DNA from: Aradus depressus
Taxonomy: Eukaryota; Arthropoda; Insecta; Hemiptera; Aradidae
Direction of reading: 5' to 3'
Length of the DNA: 64,000 bases
NCBI GenBank assembly: GCA_963662175.1
Contig: OY759214.1
Coordinates: 100,588,115 to 100,652,114, forward strand
Both the position numbers and the translations under genes were made by a program. The notes beneath the pieces were generated by a model. That model searched no databases and was not told where the DNA came from. It saw only the letters and a list, made by a program, of their open reading frames with translations. Of the stretch, positions 23,071 to 34,893 are shown piece after piece (the stretch's first letter is position 1; each line of letters opens with the position of its first letter).

Positions 23071-24330
23071 GAAATGTAAACTTCAACAAGTGGTCTATAG
23101 ACCACCGGACCGCTCTTGGACAACAAGATAGAGTTACGTCATGTTAGTAGTCTCCAACATCACTGAAGCTAGTTCATTATTACACTACCCTTGTTTTTAC
23201 ACTGAAAACTGCCTTACGAAAATGTTGGCTTCGCTATTGTTGTTTCATAAATGAAAAATTACAATAAAAATGATTGAAAAAATAAAATAAATAAATATAA
23301 AATTAATAATAAATAATTAAATGAAAAAAATAAATAAAATAATTGAATTAATATTCCACATTTCCTGTAGAAATATTTAGCTGGTCTTCTAATAATTTTT
23401 GATTTCTACAGTAATTTCCGAAAAGGGCCCTAATAAAAAATATCAAAAGTTCAAGACGTGCAATTTTGAAGAAAGTGCACGTAGTTTCAAAAAATTTCAA
23501 TTAACAAACTTTTCATTTGGATTACTTCTAAATTTAATAAAGAGATGCCATATTGTTTTTCTAAATTTTGTCAAAATGTTATAAATTATAAAAGGTATAA
23601 ATTATCTTACTGGGTTAACAGAGAAAATGAATAGCATAGAATAAGAGGACAAATATTTGGGTTTATTTACTTAAATCTACATTATAAATTTGTTAACTAA
23701 ATATTGAAAAATAAAAAAAACATAAAATTACTTTTCAAAAAGGAATCTTATAAACTAGTTTATAATTATTTTATATTTTGGGCATATATATTATGTACAT
23801 TTCAGTAAATGAAAGTACCTCCTTTGCGCATCAATTTCAATGTTATTTCCACCTTTTTGGTTCACCACACCTTAAGTCTAAAAACGTTTCTCACTCCTGG
23901 CCTGTCAACCTTCACATCTCATCTCACCTCACCTCCACAACATAGACTGGTCCACTCTATTTGAAACAGCTGATGGTCGACTTTTGTTTTTCATTCATTG
24001 GTTGTTTTAAAACAAAATGCGACTTAGTTATTTCATTGTTTTTATACAAATAAATATAATTAGTTTTATAATATATTGTTAATAATTAAAATGTGTGTAA
24101 TTTAATACATCACTATACAACATCATGCTTTGATAGCAGTAGGATAGGATATTTTACTTTCTCGGCTATACGAAGTAAGTCTAAAGCCTTGATAAACATT
24201 AAAAATAAAATTTCGTCTCAAAGTCTCTTTAAGACTTTACAGGAGAAAGGGATAGGGAAAAACCCGTGGAGGCCGAAAAAAGGGACAATTCGGAATGTAA
24301 GCATGGTGAATTTCCACTTAGTATTTGTTA
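23070..24330. other. AT-rich unassigned sequence
   Basis: A-rich simple sequence at 23250-23350. A family Q end ('ctcggctatacgaagta') at 24158-24177. A 95-residue frame at 24093-24380 runs into a foldback terminus and is not considered a gene. Confidence 0.4.
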
Positions 24331-24875
24331 AGTGGCTGCAAATGGTAGCAATACCGAAAATACTCCCATATATTTTGTGAAATAGACAATATTTAAAAAA
24401 ACAAAAAAAAAACATGTTTTTCTATAGATGTTAATTAGCGACTGTAGATTTTAATTGTAGGAACATTGAGGGTCAGTCAAAGATGGAGGAAAATCCTATT
24501 CAAACGCCAACTTTTCGATAATGTTAAGGTAGGTTATTATTCATCAATTTTATATCATCATCAGGGCCTACAAACATGGGGGGGGAATCAAGATTAGAAT
24601 CACAATTAAACAAAATTAGTGTGTTGATAAACATTACTGAACGTTAAAATAGACATTGTAACAAGTTAAAAATTGAACCTGACTTACTATGGATACATTA
24701 AGGAACATTAAAATTAAATATAGATACATTGTTAACCATAAACATGAACGTACACTAATACAAATTAAAATTAAATATAAATACATTACTAAACATAAAC
24801 AATAATAATAATGGAAATAGGCAAATAGGTGGAACATAATAAAGAGTTAAAATTAAACTGACTATGAATAAAGCA

Positions 24876-26858
24876 GGGTTGAAATTGAAATGAAATGAAA
24901 ATAAATTTTATTGAAATGAAAATAAATTTTATTCTGGGACCGAGGTCCCCTAAGAATAAATACATGACAGACACTGGACAGAGTAACAAATAAAATGAAA
25001 TATCAGTGATGGGATAAAGGTGCTACAGTGGATAAAACCAAGAGCAAAATAAATAAAACTAAGTAAAAAAAATCATTGAATAAAAATAAAATAGATAATT
25101 ATGATAAAATTAAAAATAAATAATAAATAAGTAAACTTAAAAAATAATAGTAAAAAATGAGTTAAATTACAGATTCATTAAGAAGACATCAAGATAGGAT
25201 AAATATGTCTAAATAAATATGTAGAGGATAAAATAAAATAAAGAGAAAAAACAGTAGGTATGTATATAAAAAACAAGCTTGTGGAGGAGGGAATCTAGCC
25301 CAGGCTTCCTATAAAATTAATTTAAGAAAAACTTATGAAAAAAATAAATAAAAAAATAAAATAAGAGGATGAAGATGAAAAGATAAATAAAATAAATAAG
25401 CAAAGACAATGAAAAATAAAAATAAAATATGTTAAGGAGAGGGAAAGTATGGAAGAAGGGGAATAAGAGGCTAATCAGAGGGAGAAGATTGTTTATTGAG
25501 GAGGCATTGGAATAGGGAGGATTTGAAGGAGGCCATGGAAGGAGAGTGACGGATGAGGGGAGGCAGGGAGTTCCAGAGGGAGGAGGCTTGGACAAGGAAA
25601 GAGTTGTGGAAGGCAGAGGAACGATGGGAGGGGATGAAGAGGTCCGAAGGACGGGATCTGGTGTGTCTTTGGTGGACAGAGGACTTGAATTGGAACATTT
25701 GGTAAAGGTAGTAGGGTTCTTTGGATTTTAACATTTGGAAGAGGAAGGAACCTATGGGGTAATCACGGCGGTAAGAGGGTTTGAGCCATTTCAACTCGGA
25801 GTACCAGGGCGAGATGTGAGCATCTCTAGGGACATCGAAAACAAACCTGATGTGAGCGTTTAGGGTTCGTTGGAGTTGGTTATCGAGTCCCTTGCTCAGA
25901 TCATAATAGACCAGGCACCCGTAATCGAAATGGGGAAAGATGAGGGAGGATACGAGGAGTTGTCGGGAACTTTGTGATAGAGAGTGACGGGAGCGTTTAA
26001 ATTGTGCTAGGGATTGAAAGGATTTACGGGAAATGTAGGATACGTGATCTTTCCAGGAAAGGGATTGGTCTAGGATGATACCCAGGTTTTTGACTCTCGT
26101 CGAGTAGTTAATATCGGTGTCGTCCAGCTTTAAGTGAGGGGGGTCGAGTAAGTTACTGAGGAGCTTCTTGTTGCCTAATAAAATTGCTTGAGTCTTGTCG
26201 GGATTAAGAAGGAGTTTGTTCTGTTTGGCCCAGGATGATATCGAATTGATATCATCTGATACCTGAGAAAAAGTAAGGGGAAAGTTGGAGAGGTGAAAGG
26301 ATAGATAAATTTGCAGGTCATCAGCGTAGAGATGGTATTTACAGTATCTGATGTGTTTAGGAAGGTCCAAAAGGAAGAGAGAGAAAAGAAGCGGAGAAAG
26401 GGATGAGCCTTGTGGGACACCTGAGTGGAGAGGAAGTGAGGACGAGGGTGGAGAGTTGGGGAACTTGACGGACTGAGAACGGTTTTCAAGATAGGACTGG
26501 AGCCAGAGGAGGACGCTATTGGATAGAGGGAAACTGGCTAGCTTGGAGAGGAGGATGGAATGGTCCACGGAGTCAAAGGCTTTGGAAAAGTCGAACAGTA
26601 CTAGGAGGGTCAGTTGTCTGTTGTCGATGGCGTGTCTGAAGTCTTCTGTTAGTTTCAGTAAGGCAGTTTGAGTACCATACCCGGGTCGAAAACCAGATTG
26701 GAAAGGGTCCAGGAGACTTTTGGCAAGAAGGAATTCTGAAAGTTGGGAGTGAACTATGCGTTCTAAAGGTTTGGATGAGGAGCACAGGAGAGTGATTGGG
26801 CGAAAATCTTTCGGAGCTTCAGGATTAGGGACTTTGTTGGGTTGGGGAGAAGGCATGT
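24876..26858 (-). mobile_element. 5'-truncated non-LTR LINE (RT domain, 3' UTR)
   Basis: The - strand LINE starts inside the RT domain and ends in an ATTTC/ATTTTC-type tail near 24876-24915. Just before the tail is a conserved hairpin block GGGGACCTCGGTCCC, recurring at 48748-48762 and, mutated, near 1978-1995. The insertion lies within the inverted-repeat element with arms at 24470-24633 and 26862-27008. The clade is uncertain; a jockey/CR1-group element is likely. Confidence 0.8.
25471..26857 (-). pseudogene. LINE reverse transcriptase, 5'-truncated ORF
   Basis: About 460 residues of RT and C-terminal domain. Motifs in order: PKDFRPITLLCSSSK, FDFSKAFDSVDHSILL (catalytic Asp), SGVPQGSSLSPLLF, the catalytic box HLYADDLQIY (YADD), KTQAILLGNKK, VKNLGIILDQSLSWKDHV, and the C-terminal SAFHNSFLVQASSLWNSLP before a stop at 25471. 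No endonuclease is present. The open frame extends upstream to 27048, but those first ~65 residues are translated from a foldback arm and are not LINE protein. The RT frame itself has no stops, so the copy is fairly young. Confidence 0.85.
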
Positions 26859-27009
26859 TGATGTTTATCAACAAACTAATTTTGTTTAATTGTGATTCTA
26901 ATCTTGATTCCCCCCCATATTTGTAAGCCCTGATGATGTTATAAAATATATCGAAACGTTGGCGTTTAATAGTGTTTTCTTCCATCTTTGACTGACTCTC
27001 AATATTCCT

Positions 27010-27600
27010 ATGTTTTTCTATATTTTTGAATTCAATTTTATTTTGCAAAATTCGATTAAATTTTAGTGAAATTTATGCAATGACAGAGGCAGAGAAACTG
27101 TACTCATTGAAGTTGGCATTGTCAAACCACTTTGATATTTGGTTCGAAAACGGGTAATCGTTCATCCACACATTGGACAAATGGTGTTGGCTCGAGTGGT
27201 TGGGCCAATGTGTGGAGCACGAGCAGGGCATTACTCACCGGACGAGCGCCAACTAGCGAGGGAGGTGCTGACCTCTAGGCTAATGGTTGAAAGTAATACT
27301 CTCACATGTTGCCAAATATAAATCCTAATTAAACATTGTTTATACTCAAGTTAATTATTGTTTAACCTCACAAAGCCAGGGCTGGGGTGCCTGGTCGGCA
27401 GATTACATCACTCTCACTTAAACGGAGGGCAAACTCAGACCTATTTATTGACTTTTTTTGTTAAAGGTCACTTTTTCAATCTAGGGTACCTCAGCGATAA
27501 AAATACTCTTTGTTTACTACGAAAGGAAATTAATGAAAGTATACAACAATAATAAAATTATGAAGACTGTCCCGAAGTGACTTCAAATAGATCAAATTTT
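27010..27600. other. Unassigned; small GC-richer island
   Basis: 27130-27310 has higher GC ('gttgggccaatgtgtggagc') and a 60-residue frame. No similarity recognised. Confidence 0.35.
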
Positions 27601-28330
27601 CAAGAGATTATAATCTCTTTATAAAGAGAAAAAGATCATAAAAGTTTCTGCACGATGTTGCGATTAGTTAGTGGATTTATGCGAAAACGATTAGTTTTAT
27701 CGAAAAATTAGTTCTTATCAAAGATGTTTGTAATTAAATTTCGATGTGTGTTCTCAGATTTGAGATTGAACCAATACAACCAAAGTTAATGCATCCCAAA
27801 GAATGCAAAAAAACTTTCTGTTCTTTCAAATTCTGGATATAAGAAAGTCACACTCAGAATTACGCTGTAAAACGAAAAAATAAAATAATTGGGCAACACA
27901 TTACTTCCTTCTACCCAGAAATGCCAGTGTTAAATGACTATGAGAAGGTCAGGGGAGGGAGAGGGATCTGTACTAAAGTGGTTGGTATAAGAAAGTATTG
28001 TAAAGGCAACATCACATATATATTTTTTAAACAAATTTCAATAAAAAAAACTACCATTAGTAAAACCGTATGAAATACGATTTTTTTGCAGATCGGCTGA
28101 TTTGCCGGAAATGTCATTTTTTCATCATCATTTTCATCAATCCATTTTTTTACACGTTTGCACAATTTACACGAAAATGGTTAGTCCTAACGAAAAATTT
28201 ATTCCTACCAAGAATATTCTTTATGTGTTCTCAGATTTGAGCTAGAACCATTAAGACCAAAGTTATCACGCTCAAAGAATATAAAAGAAATTTATGTAGG
28301 AAATACCTCAAAGTAATGTTTAAATTATAA
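27600..28330 (+). repeat. Diverged family R copies
   Basis: Two diverged partial copies share 'ttctcagatttgag' (27755 and 28230), 'tagtttta/tagtccta tcgaaaaatt' and 'cagatcggctgatttgccgg'. No ORF of note. Confidence 0.45.
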
Positions 28331-28400
28331 CACGCAGTACTGAATTTTGAAGAATCTTTTTTATTGTTAATAGTTTTTTTTATATTTAAATTTTGAGACG

Positions 28401-28739
28401 GCGCCGGTAGCTCAGTGGTATGCGTGCTTGCATTCTGAACTCAAGATCGTGGGTTCGAAACCCGGCCGAGGCCCTTAGTTCATTTTATCTGAGAGGTAAA
28501 ATAAACTTAAGCACGCCGTCCTTCGGATGGGACGTTAAGCGATGGTCTCGAGCCTGCATGATGTCAGGTACTCGTTAAAGAACCCCTGCCCTGGGTGAAT
28601 AAAAATTTAGGGTAGGCAAAATTTAGGACTCCCACAGTAGAGTCGGGCTCATGTCCACCAGAGTGACGATAGAGCTCTCTGGTAGTAGGCGATATGACCT
28701 TGTAGTTAAAGCCCGGGCCTGAGTCATAATAATTAACTA
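28401..28739 (+). mobile_element. SINE S1, full-length, 11-bp target duplication
   Basis: A close match to the S1 consensus, with A and B boxes intact (GTGGGTTCGAAACCC). It is flanked by ATATTTAAATT at 28382-28392 and 28740-28750. The tail is AATTAACTAA. Confidence 0.9.
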
Positions 28740-28750
28740 ATATTTAAATT

Positions 28751-29340
28751 GGTCTCAGAAGGAGAGTAACCTTTCCCTTCCCCCCTGTCAAATAATAGTG
28801 GTACAACTAAAATTAAAATTAAAGATACAATAATTTAATTCTGATAAGATAAAAATTTATAAGTGAAATGATGTCTGTTCATTCCAATTCCTGTTATATA
28901 AGAATGTTTCGCACTAAGTAAACTGTCGATGGAGTAATTAGGGATCTATCGATACTAGTAAATACGAGTAAAGTATCGATACTTTGTCAACTCTAGGTGT
29001 AATGCAGAAACTGGTAGTTTATGTATTAAGTTTTTGTGAAATAGAAAATATTACAAAAATAAATTTGTTTTGTTTACCTTAGTTCCTGCAAGAAGTTTCC
29101 AACAAATTTATGACTCTCTAAGGTTCTAAGTGTAATTGCCTTCATTGCTGGCTGAGAAACTTGGCATTATTTCTCTAGTTGCCACTGTTTATAACTGTTA
29201 GCTAAGTCCCACATATCTTTTGTGTATCATTAATAACAGTTATTTTTGTCAGTATGACTTTGTACTTATATTGCCCTCATTTCTTATTTTTTAAGTCTTA
29301 TTTCTTAACTTTGCTTTTTTTCCTGTGAATTCTTAAATTA
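28751..29340. other. Unassigned intron sequence
   Basis: Contains a pair of 'tatcgata' words (28948, 28975) in inverted order; nothing else recognised. Similar unassigned AT-rich DNA fills 29765-30115 and 30195-30720. Confidence 0.35.
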
Positions 29341-29344
29341 AAAA

Positions 29345-29760
29345 ACTAGTCGGTGAATCACCGCCTATGAACTTACCCTACACGAATTAATCAATTACGT
29401 CTTAGCTCTCCCTTCGAAGCCAATCGACCGTTTGGGCTAAATCTCAACTCAGAATACACATTCGTGTCAATATTAGAATTTTGATGTTAAACCTTCTACC
29501 TAATCTCCCTCCTCACTTCTGTTGATTTGACCGAAAATCAATAAGTATCGTCCTTTGAGGGTTCTCAATACACATAGAACATTTTGTCTGAATAAATTCA
29601 TTTTGTCTGGAGTTATCGTCTTCAGAGACATACAAACAGAAAGAATTTTTTTTTTTTCATATTTGGAATCTGAAGGTCGGAAAACACCTTTGAAAACTCA
29701 GCATCGAATTTCTGACCGATTACATAACTTCCCCTATACTTCGTATAGCTGGGGAAGTAA
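29345..29760 (+). repeat. Family Q, complete copy
   Basis: Starts GTCGGTGAATCACCGCC and ends 'tatagctggggaagtaaa'. Short flanks ACTAGT occur on both sides. About 415 bp; the best single model of the family here. Confidence 0.7.
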
Positions 29761-30119
29761 AAATATTTTGACTAGTAAGATTATCATATCGATCCATCGA
29801 TATTAGAAAAACAATTACATACCTTTAAATATAGAGGTTTGCAGCACAAAACCATAGATACATTAATTAAAAGCATTGTAAAATATATAGTCCAAACATG
29901 TCGACTACTGTCTACTATATAAAATTCAACACCTTAAATTATTGTCTGAATACATAGATGTCTCTCTATGTTTGTCCAGAGGTCCATTCTAAGGACGAAA
30001 CCTACTAATTGTCAGCCAAATCGGCCAAAGGGAATCAGCGGATTTTTAAAAATGAATTAATTACAACATTATCACCAAAATCACTAATTTATTTAAGACT
30101 AGCAGGTTTATACGGCTAA

Positions 30120-30190
30120 GTTATTGTGACTTATGCCTGGGCTTTAGCTACGAGGTCATATCGCCTACTATCAGAGCGCTCTTTCGTCTC
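30120..30190 (-). mobile_element. SINE S1 3'-end fragment
   Basis: Matches only the 3' end ('gacttatgcctgggcttt' to 'agagcgctctttcgtc'). Confidence 0.6.
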
Positions 30191-30721
30191 TTTAGGGACT
30201 TTCTCACCTCGATATTCATCAGAAGTTTAAGTAAAACAACCCAAAGAGTTTCTGCCAAATCAGACGAAGGAGAAAAAGATGAAATTTAATGAATTTCAGC
30301 TAATTTGGTTGAATCACCGACAACTGAATGTCTGCTGTTTGTATTTTTTTTTCTTCTACTCAATGAAACTTTAGATACATACAATTGAGAGTATAGCGAG
30401 AAATAATTCAATTATCCCCGTTTTGTGTAGCCTTATAGCCCATCTGTTCAGAGGGGAAATTGAAAACCTATTTACCTGATCAGGAAAATGTTTGTTTACA
30501 AGGGGTTGATATTTCTGATGAGAATATTCTAACTTGCCTTATGAAAGATAAACAGAGTTACATCTCGGTCGTGTTGTCATCTCTGCCGTAATTGGCATGA
30601 GCGTAGCAAAGGGGAGGGGGGGGGGGGCCCTCCAACATTGGCCACTCTCACATTATATACAATTCAAACTGTATGTAAACATACTAATGTTGGAGGTAAT
30701 AATAGTGAAAAAATAAACAAA

Positions 30722-30870
30722 CTGTCGGTGAATCACCGGCTGTGTACTTCCCCAGCAAGAATTATTCATTTAAGTTTTCGCTCTCCCTTCAAAGTCAATC
30801 GACTGTGTGTGCTAAAACTCAATATTTCACTTACATAGTGACTTCTGAATCCTGATACTAAATGTGTCGA
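30722..30870 (+). repeat. Family Q 5' end
   Basis: 'tgtcggtgaatcaccggct', then 'tacttccccagcaagaatta', ending where the SINE region begins. Confidence 0.6.
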
Positions 30871-30889
30871 GTTACTCGTAGTTAGTTAT

Positions 30890-31178
30890 TATGACTCATG
30901 CCCGAGCTTTAACAACAAGGTCATATCGCCTACTACCAGAGCTCTCTTTCGTCACTCTGGTGGACATGAGCCCGACTCTACTGTGGGAGTCTTAAATTTC
31001 GCCTATCCTAAATTTTTATTCACTTAGGGCAGGGGTCCTTAACTAGAACTAGGACGGCGTGCTTAAATTTATCTTACCTCCCAGATAAAATAAACTAAGT
31101 GTCTCGACCGGGTAACGAACCCACGGCCTTGAGCTGAGAAGGCAAGCACGCATACCACTGAGCTAACGCCGCCCCCCT
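30890..31178 (-). mobile_element. SINE S1, internally deleted
   Basis: Inverted copy from 'ttattatgactcatgcccg' to 'ctaacgccgcc'. It shares private variants (CTACAAGG-like, AGAGCTCTCTTTCG, GTCTTAAAT) and the flank 'ctaaatgtgtcgag' with the copy at 39000, so the two probably share a larger source. Confidence 0.75.
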
Positions 31179-32551
31179 AAATGTATCATATATTCATTTT
31201 ATCGAGAGTTACTTGAGTGAATAAATAGATTTTCAATTGAAAAATATAAAGAATAACCTTCTTTTTTTTTTAAATATTGTGTTTCACAAAATATATGGGA
31301 GTACTTTCGCTATTGTTACCAGTATTTGTTATGTGTTTCACAATATCTCTGCATCAATGTTAAGATTGTTAATTGTTATCCGGTCCTCCTTTTGAGTGAG
31401 TTTCGACAACTCTATAAATGTGCTACTCCCTTAGACAAAGGGCCCCCTCCCACCCAACTTTGAAAGTGACGTTACTCTTGTGATACTTGCGAATTTCGAA
31501 TTTAGAATATGGATCGTGACGTAAGCGCCTGAAGTATAGGTGAAACAATAAACCAGTTATTGAGAATTGTGAAAGTCAAAAATGTTTTGACTAAAACTTA
31601 TATTCACTTTCTTTTTAAATTTGTCAAATTTAAATTTATATAGATACTTATGTAGGGGGTCTGACATACTCCAGGCCAATTATGTTTTTTTTTTTTTTGT
31701 TACACCAAATCCAACGTGAATAAGTATTTTCTTGAAAACCGTGCTTCTGACGGCTAAAATATACTGAAGCTAATTTGAAGTAAGTTAAATTGTACACAAG
31801 TTTGGTCATCTTCATGTTTTCTATTGAACTAACGATTTTGGATATATTCGCTGTGACAACTTTGGCTCTGCGGAGGACTCCATTTCTCTAAACTGTTTTA
31901 TTTTTAAACAGGATAACGGAATATACACACACTAAAGTAAATATTAACTCCAAACACTACTTGTCAATATTTTCACTATATTGGTCAAAATTACACGACT
32001 ATAGTTTCGCCTCTTACGGCATTATCAAGTGAACTAAACAGAGAGTACTGCTGAACTAACACAAGGTAGGACAAACAAGGTCATAAATTAGACATGTGAC
32101 AAGAAAGTAAATGTAAACAATAATGTACAAAATGGAGACATTACAACATTCAAGTCAACAGAAATATGAAACAAAACTTAATTGAATAGTTAACAATATA
32201 ATCTTAATCTATTGATATATGTATAAAACATTATTATTATGTGAAAATCTCTCTTTAAATAAAGTTTGACTACATGTACTTTAGGTGTACATGTATTTAA
32301 GGTTCAAAATTGTCTTAAAAATTCAGGTTTAACAACGGCTGTTTTATTTTTCTTTGTTGTCTACAATTGGTTCTTTAATCACTTCAGACACGATAAAAAG
32401 TTATAGAACAAAAATTGTAGAGAATTAAATTCTCCTTCAAATAAATTTTGTTGCAAATTTTTATGAGTAGGCAGTGTGAATTATATTTGACAATTTATAG
32501 CTCTCCAAATTGATTGGATGTTGCTTCTCTGACTGACATCTCTGTTGACAG

Positions 32552-32731
32552 GCAACACTGCAGTTCTGCTGGTGCTCGTCAGCTCCAGGTTCCGGATGAC
32601 AGTTCCCAAATTCCTGATGTGCAACCTCGCCCTGGCAGATCTCTGCATGGGCCTCTATCTTCTCATGATAGCTATTATGGATGCTAAATCCATTGGCTAT
32701 TACTTCAATTACGCTATCGACTGGCAAAGTG
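32552..32731 (+). CDS. Lgr1: LGR1-type receptor, TM1-TM2 exon
   Basis: Internal exon, 180 nt, phase 1 at both ends. The acceptor is TTGACAG at 32545-32551 and the donor GTAAGC starts at 32732. Joined to the previous exon it restores the TM1 signature GN ([12 protein letters not shown]). It then gives a short first intracellular loop, TM2 with the LGR hallmark [20 protein letters not shown], and the first extracellular loop ending IDWQSG. The TM2 aspartate (LAxAD) and the DWQ motif typical of glycoprotein hormone receptors are both present. It lies 27.7 kb downstream of the preceding exon, the largest intron seen here, which holds most of the mobile elements. Confidence 0.95.
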
Positions 32732-32799
32732 GTAAGCATGGTGAACAATTATTTTATATTAATTTTTTTGTAATAATAAAATATAATAATTGTATCCGG

Positions 32800-33055
32800 T
32801 CCAAGCCCTTAAGTTTTTTTTTGTCTGGGGAGTGAAAAAACCTTATGCATGCCCTCCTTCGAATGGGATGTTAAGCGATGGTCTCGTGACTGTGGGATGT
32901 CAGGTACTCGTTAAAGACCGACCCCTACGCTTAGTGAATAAAAAAAAAAATATGGGGCTCCCAGAGTATAGTCGGGCTCATGTCCACCAGAGTGACGAAT
33001 GAGCGCGCTGATAGTAGGCGATATGACCGTGGAGTCAGAATAACTAACTAATTAA
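32800..33055 (+). mobile_element. SINE S1, 5'-truncated
   Basis: Lacks the tRNA head. It matches from 'aagcccttaag' through 'gttaagcgatggtctcg' to the AACTAACTAAT tail. It lies 70 bp after the LGR1 TM1-TM2 exon. Confidence 0.7.
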
Positions 33056-33424
33056 TAATTTTGCAGGCTGCAAAATCAAAATGTAGTCGGACCTCTCACA
33101 GATTTTATTATTTTATGCTAGCCGGCTTTTGACGTAACTGCCTCTTCACTACAAATTCTAACCGCCAAGGCTAGCACATATAAACATTTTTTTTTTTGGC
33201 CTCATGAACGATGCATATTAGCCAACATATAAACATTGGCTACATGATAAATTAATAAATATAAAAAATAAATAATTCAACAAAAATAATCAGTAAATAA
33301 GTAGCATAAAATTAAGGGGAAAAAAGCTTAAAAAATTAACGAACTTGGTAAAACATTCAAAAGAACATAAATTAAAAACAAATAAATGAAAAAAATAAAA
33401 ACTCCATTAAGTATAAAATTTCCC

Positions 33425-34690
33425 ATCCTAAAACATTTCTGAGCACTTTTGCGGATGACACCGCCATCCTTTCCTCAGACAGTGATCCACAAAAAGCTTC
33501 CGATTCCCTTCAGGAACATCTTTCATCCCTTGAGACATGGTTCCGCAGGTGGAGGATCAAGGGCAACGATAAGAAATGTACACTAGGGTGGAACGAAAAT
33601 GGCCTTTTAAAATTTTTTTTAGTTATTAGTTTGGTAATAGTGGAGAAAAGTTGCCTTTTAAGTTCAAAAAGAATTTAAAAAAAATTGGTTGCAATACTAC
33701 AACATCTTGAGGTGCCGCAAAGAGCTTAAAGTTTGTAAAAAAATTGAAAAATTTTAAACTTTGATAAATTATTTTTTATGAATTTCTCGTACATATAATG
33801 TTACAAAAGATGGTTGTAAATACATATATAAGCATTAGAATTGGAAACAATTATTAATTATAAAATATAATAAAAATAAAAAATATTTTGTAATGTCAAA
33901 CTTTGTATTTCTTACTTCTGTATCCTTAATGATAACAAATGTTACAGCTGCAAAATGTTTGTTTCTACTTCATTGCCACATTAAACTGGTCCTTGCGGCA
34001 CCTCAAGACGTACTCCAATATTTTTCATATTATTTATTTATCATATCTACACTAAAAGGCAACTTTTCCGCGCTATTGCAAATTAAAAATCAAAAGGTGA
34101 TTTTTTCGTTCCACCCTAATGTACACACATCACCTACACCTTGCGTCGTGCAACCTGTCCTCCTGTCACTCTTTATAACACACCCCTTCCCGTGGCTAAT
34201 CGGGTCCGCTACCTTGGTTTCTTTATATACAAACGCCTGACATGAAATCTTCAAACTAGACTTAGAAGACAAGAACTTATTCGATGATACAAACTCTTAT
34301 TAGGACTTTTAGACAACAGATCAAAACTTACATTAAGTAATAAAAGACTCATTTATAACCAATACCTGAAGCCAATATGGGCGTCTGAATTAGACCTTAA
34401 CTAAACATTTGAATTCTTATAGAATACAAACCTTACAATCCCGTATCCTTCGTAAAATCACAAACGCTCTATTCCATCTCTAATGCTATCCTTACAGATT
34501 CTCTTTGTAAGGGATGTAATTAAATCCTGCTACAGAAAAGTCCAATCTACCCTTTCCTTTCATCCTAATTCTTTAGTCCGCAGACTGGCTACCAGAACCC
34601 TTCCTAATGTTCATGTTTGGAGGCTGAGGCGGCAATGGCCTCGAGACCTACCCTTGTTACCCCTTTATTTTATATTACTTATTTATTGAT
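33425..34690 (+). pseudogene. Jockey-like LINE remnant split by a hAT MITE
   Basis: The left part (to 33583) reads FADDTAILSSDSDPQKASD and LETWFRRWRIKGNDKKCT, the YADD-type catalytic motif with downstream palm. After the MITE, the right part reads VRYLGFF-like text, QELIR, KLTLSNKRLIYNQYLKPIWA and RQWPRDL near 34650. Frames are broken in the right part. Confidence 0.75.
33584..34118. mobile_element. hAT-type MITE, 535 bp
   Basis: Terminal inverted repeats TAGGGTGGAACGAAAA and TTTTCGTTCCACCCTA. It has an exact 8-bp duplication ATGTACAC at 33576-33583 and 34119-34126, the hAT target size. Subterminal inverted words also pair (AAAAGTTGCCTTTT with AAAAGGCAACTTTT; TTGAGGTGCCGCAA with TTGCGGCACCTCAA). 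There is no transposase, so it is non-autonomous. The open frame from 33893 is an artefact of this element. Confidence 0.92.
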
Positions 34691-34893
34691 TATATTTGTT
34701 TATTTATATTTATTCATTTATCATGTAGCCAATGATTCTTTGTGCTTCTTTTAGTGGTTAGAATTTGTAGCTTTTTAACTAAATGATCGGTTTTTCGTAG
34801 ACTGTCGATAATGAGGGCAACCTCGAAAGCCGGCTAGCATAAAATAATTAAATCTGTGAGAGGTCGGATTACTTTTTTATTTTGCAGCTTGTG

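Larger units (their letters stand above)
24470..27008. repeat. Foldback arms flanking the truncated LINE
   Basis: 24470-24633 and 26862-27008 are reverse complements (e.g. GAATCAAGATTAGAATCACA pairs at 26892-26911). The LINE at 24876-26858 and an AT-rich direct-repeat stretch at 24640-24875 fill the middle. Confidence 0.8.
33062..34893. mobile_element. Inverted-repeat element hosting the jockey/hAT nest
   Basis: Arms at about 33066-33185 and 34760-34893 pair. The shared outer text is GCTGCAAAATNAAAA, then CGACCTCTCACAGATTT, then ATTATTTTATGCTAGCCGGC. The outer ~60 bp is nearly identical and the inner part is looser. No own coding sequence remains. Confidence 0.8.

Noticed and set aside
26858..27048. 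N-terminal 65 residues of the 525-residue frame as part of the LINE protein
   Set aside because: They are translated from a foldback arm that also occurs inverted at 24470-24633 without any LINE sequence.
33893..34240. 115-residue membrane-like protein
   Set aside because: It straddles the right end of the hAT MITE and a dead LINE; no conserved motif.
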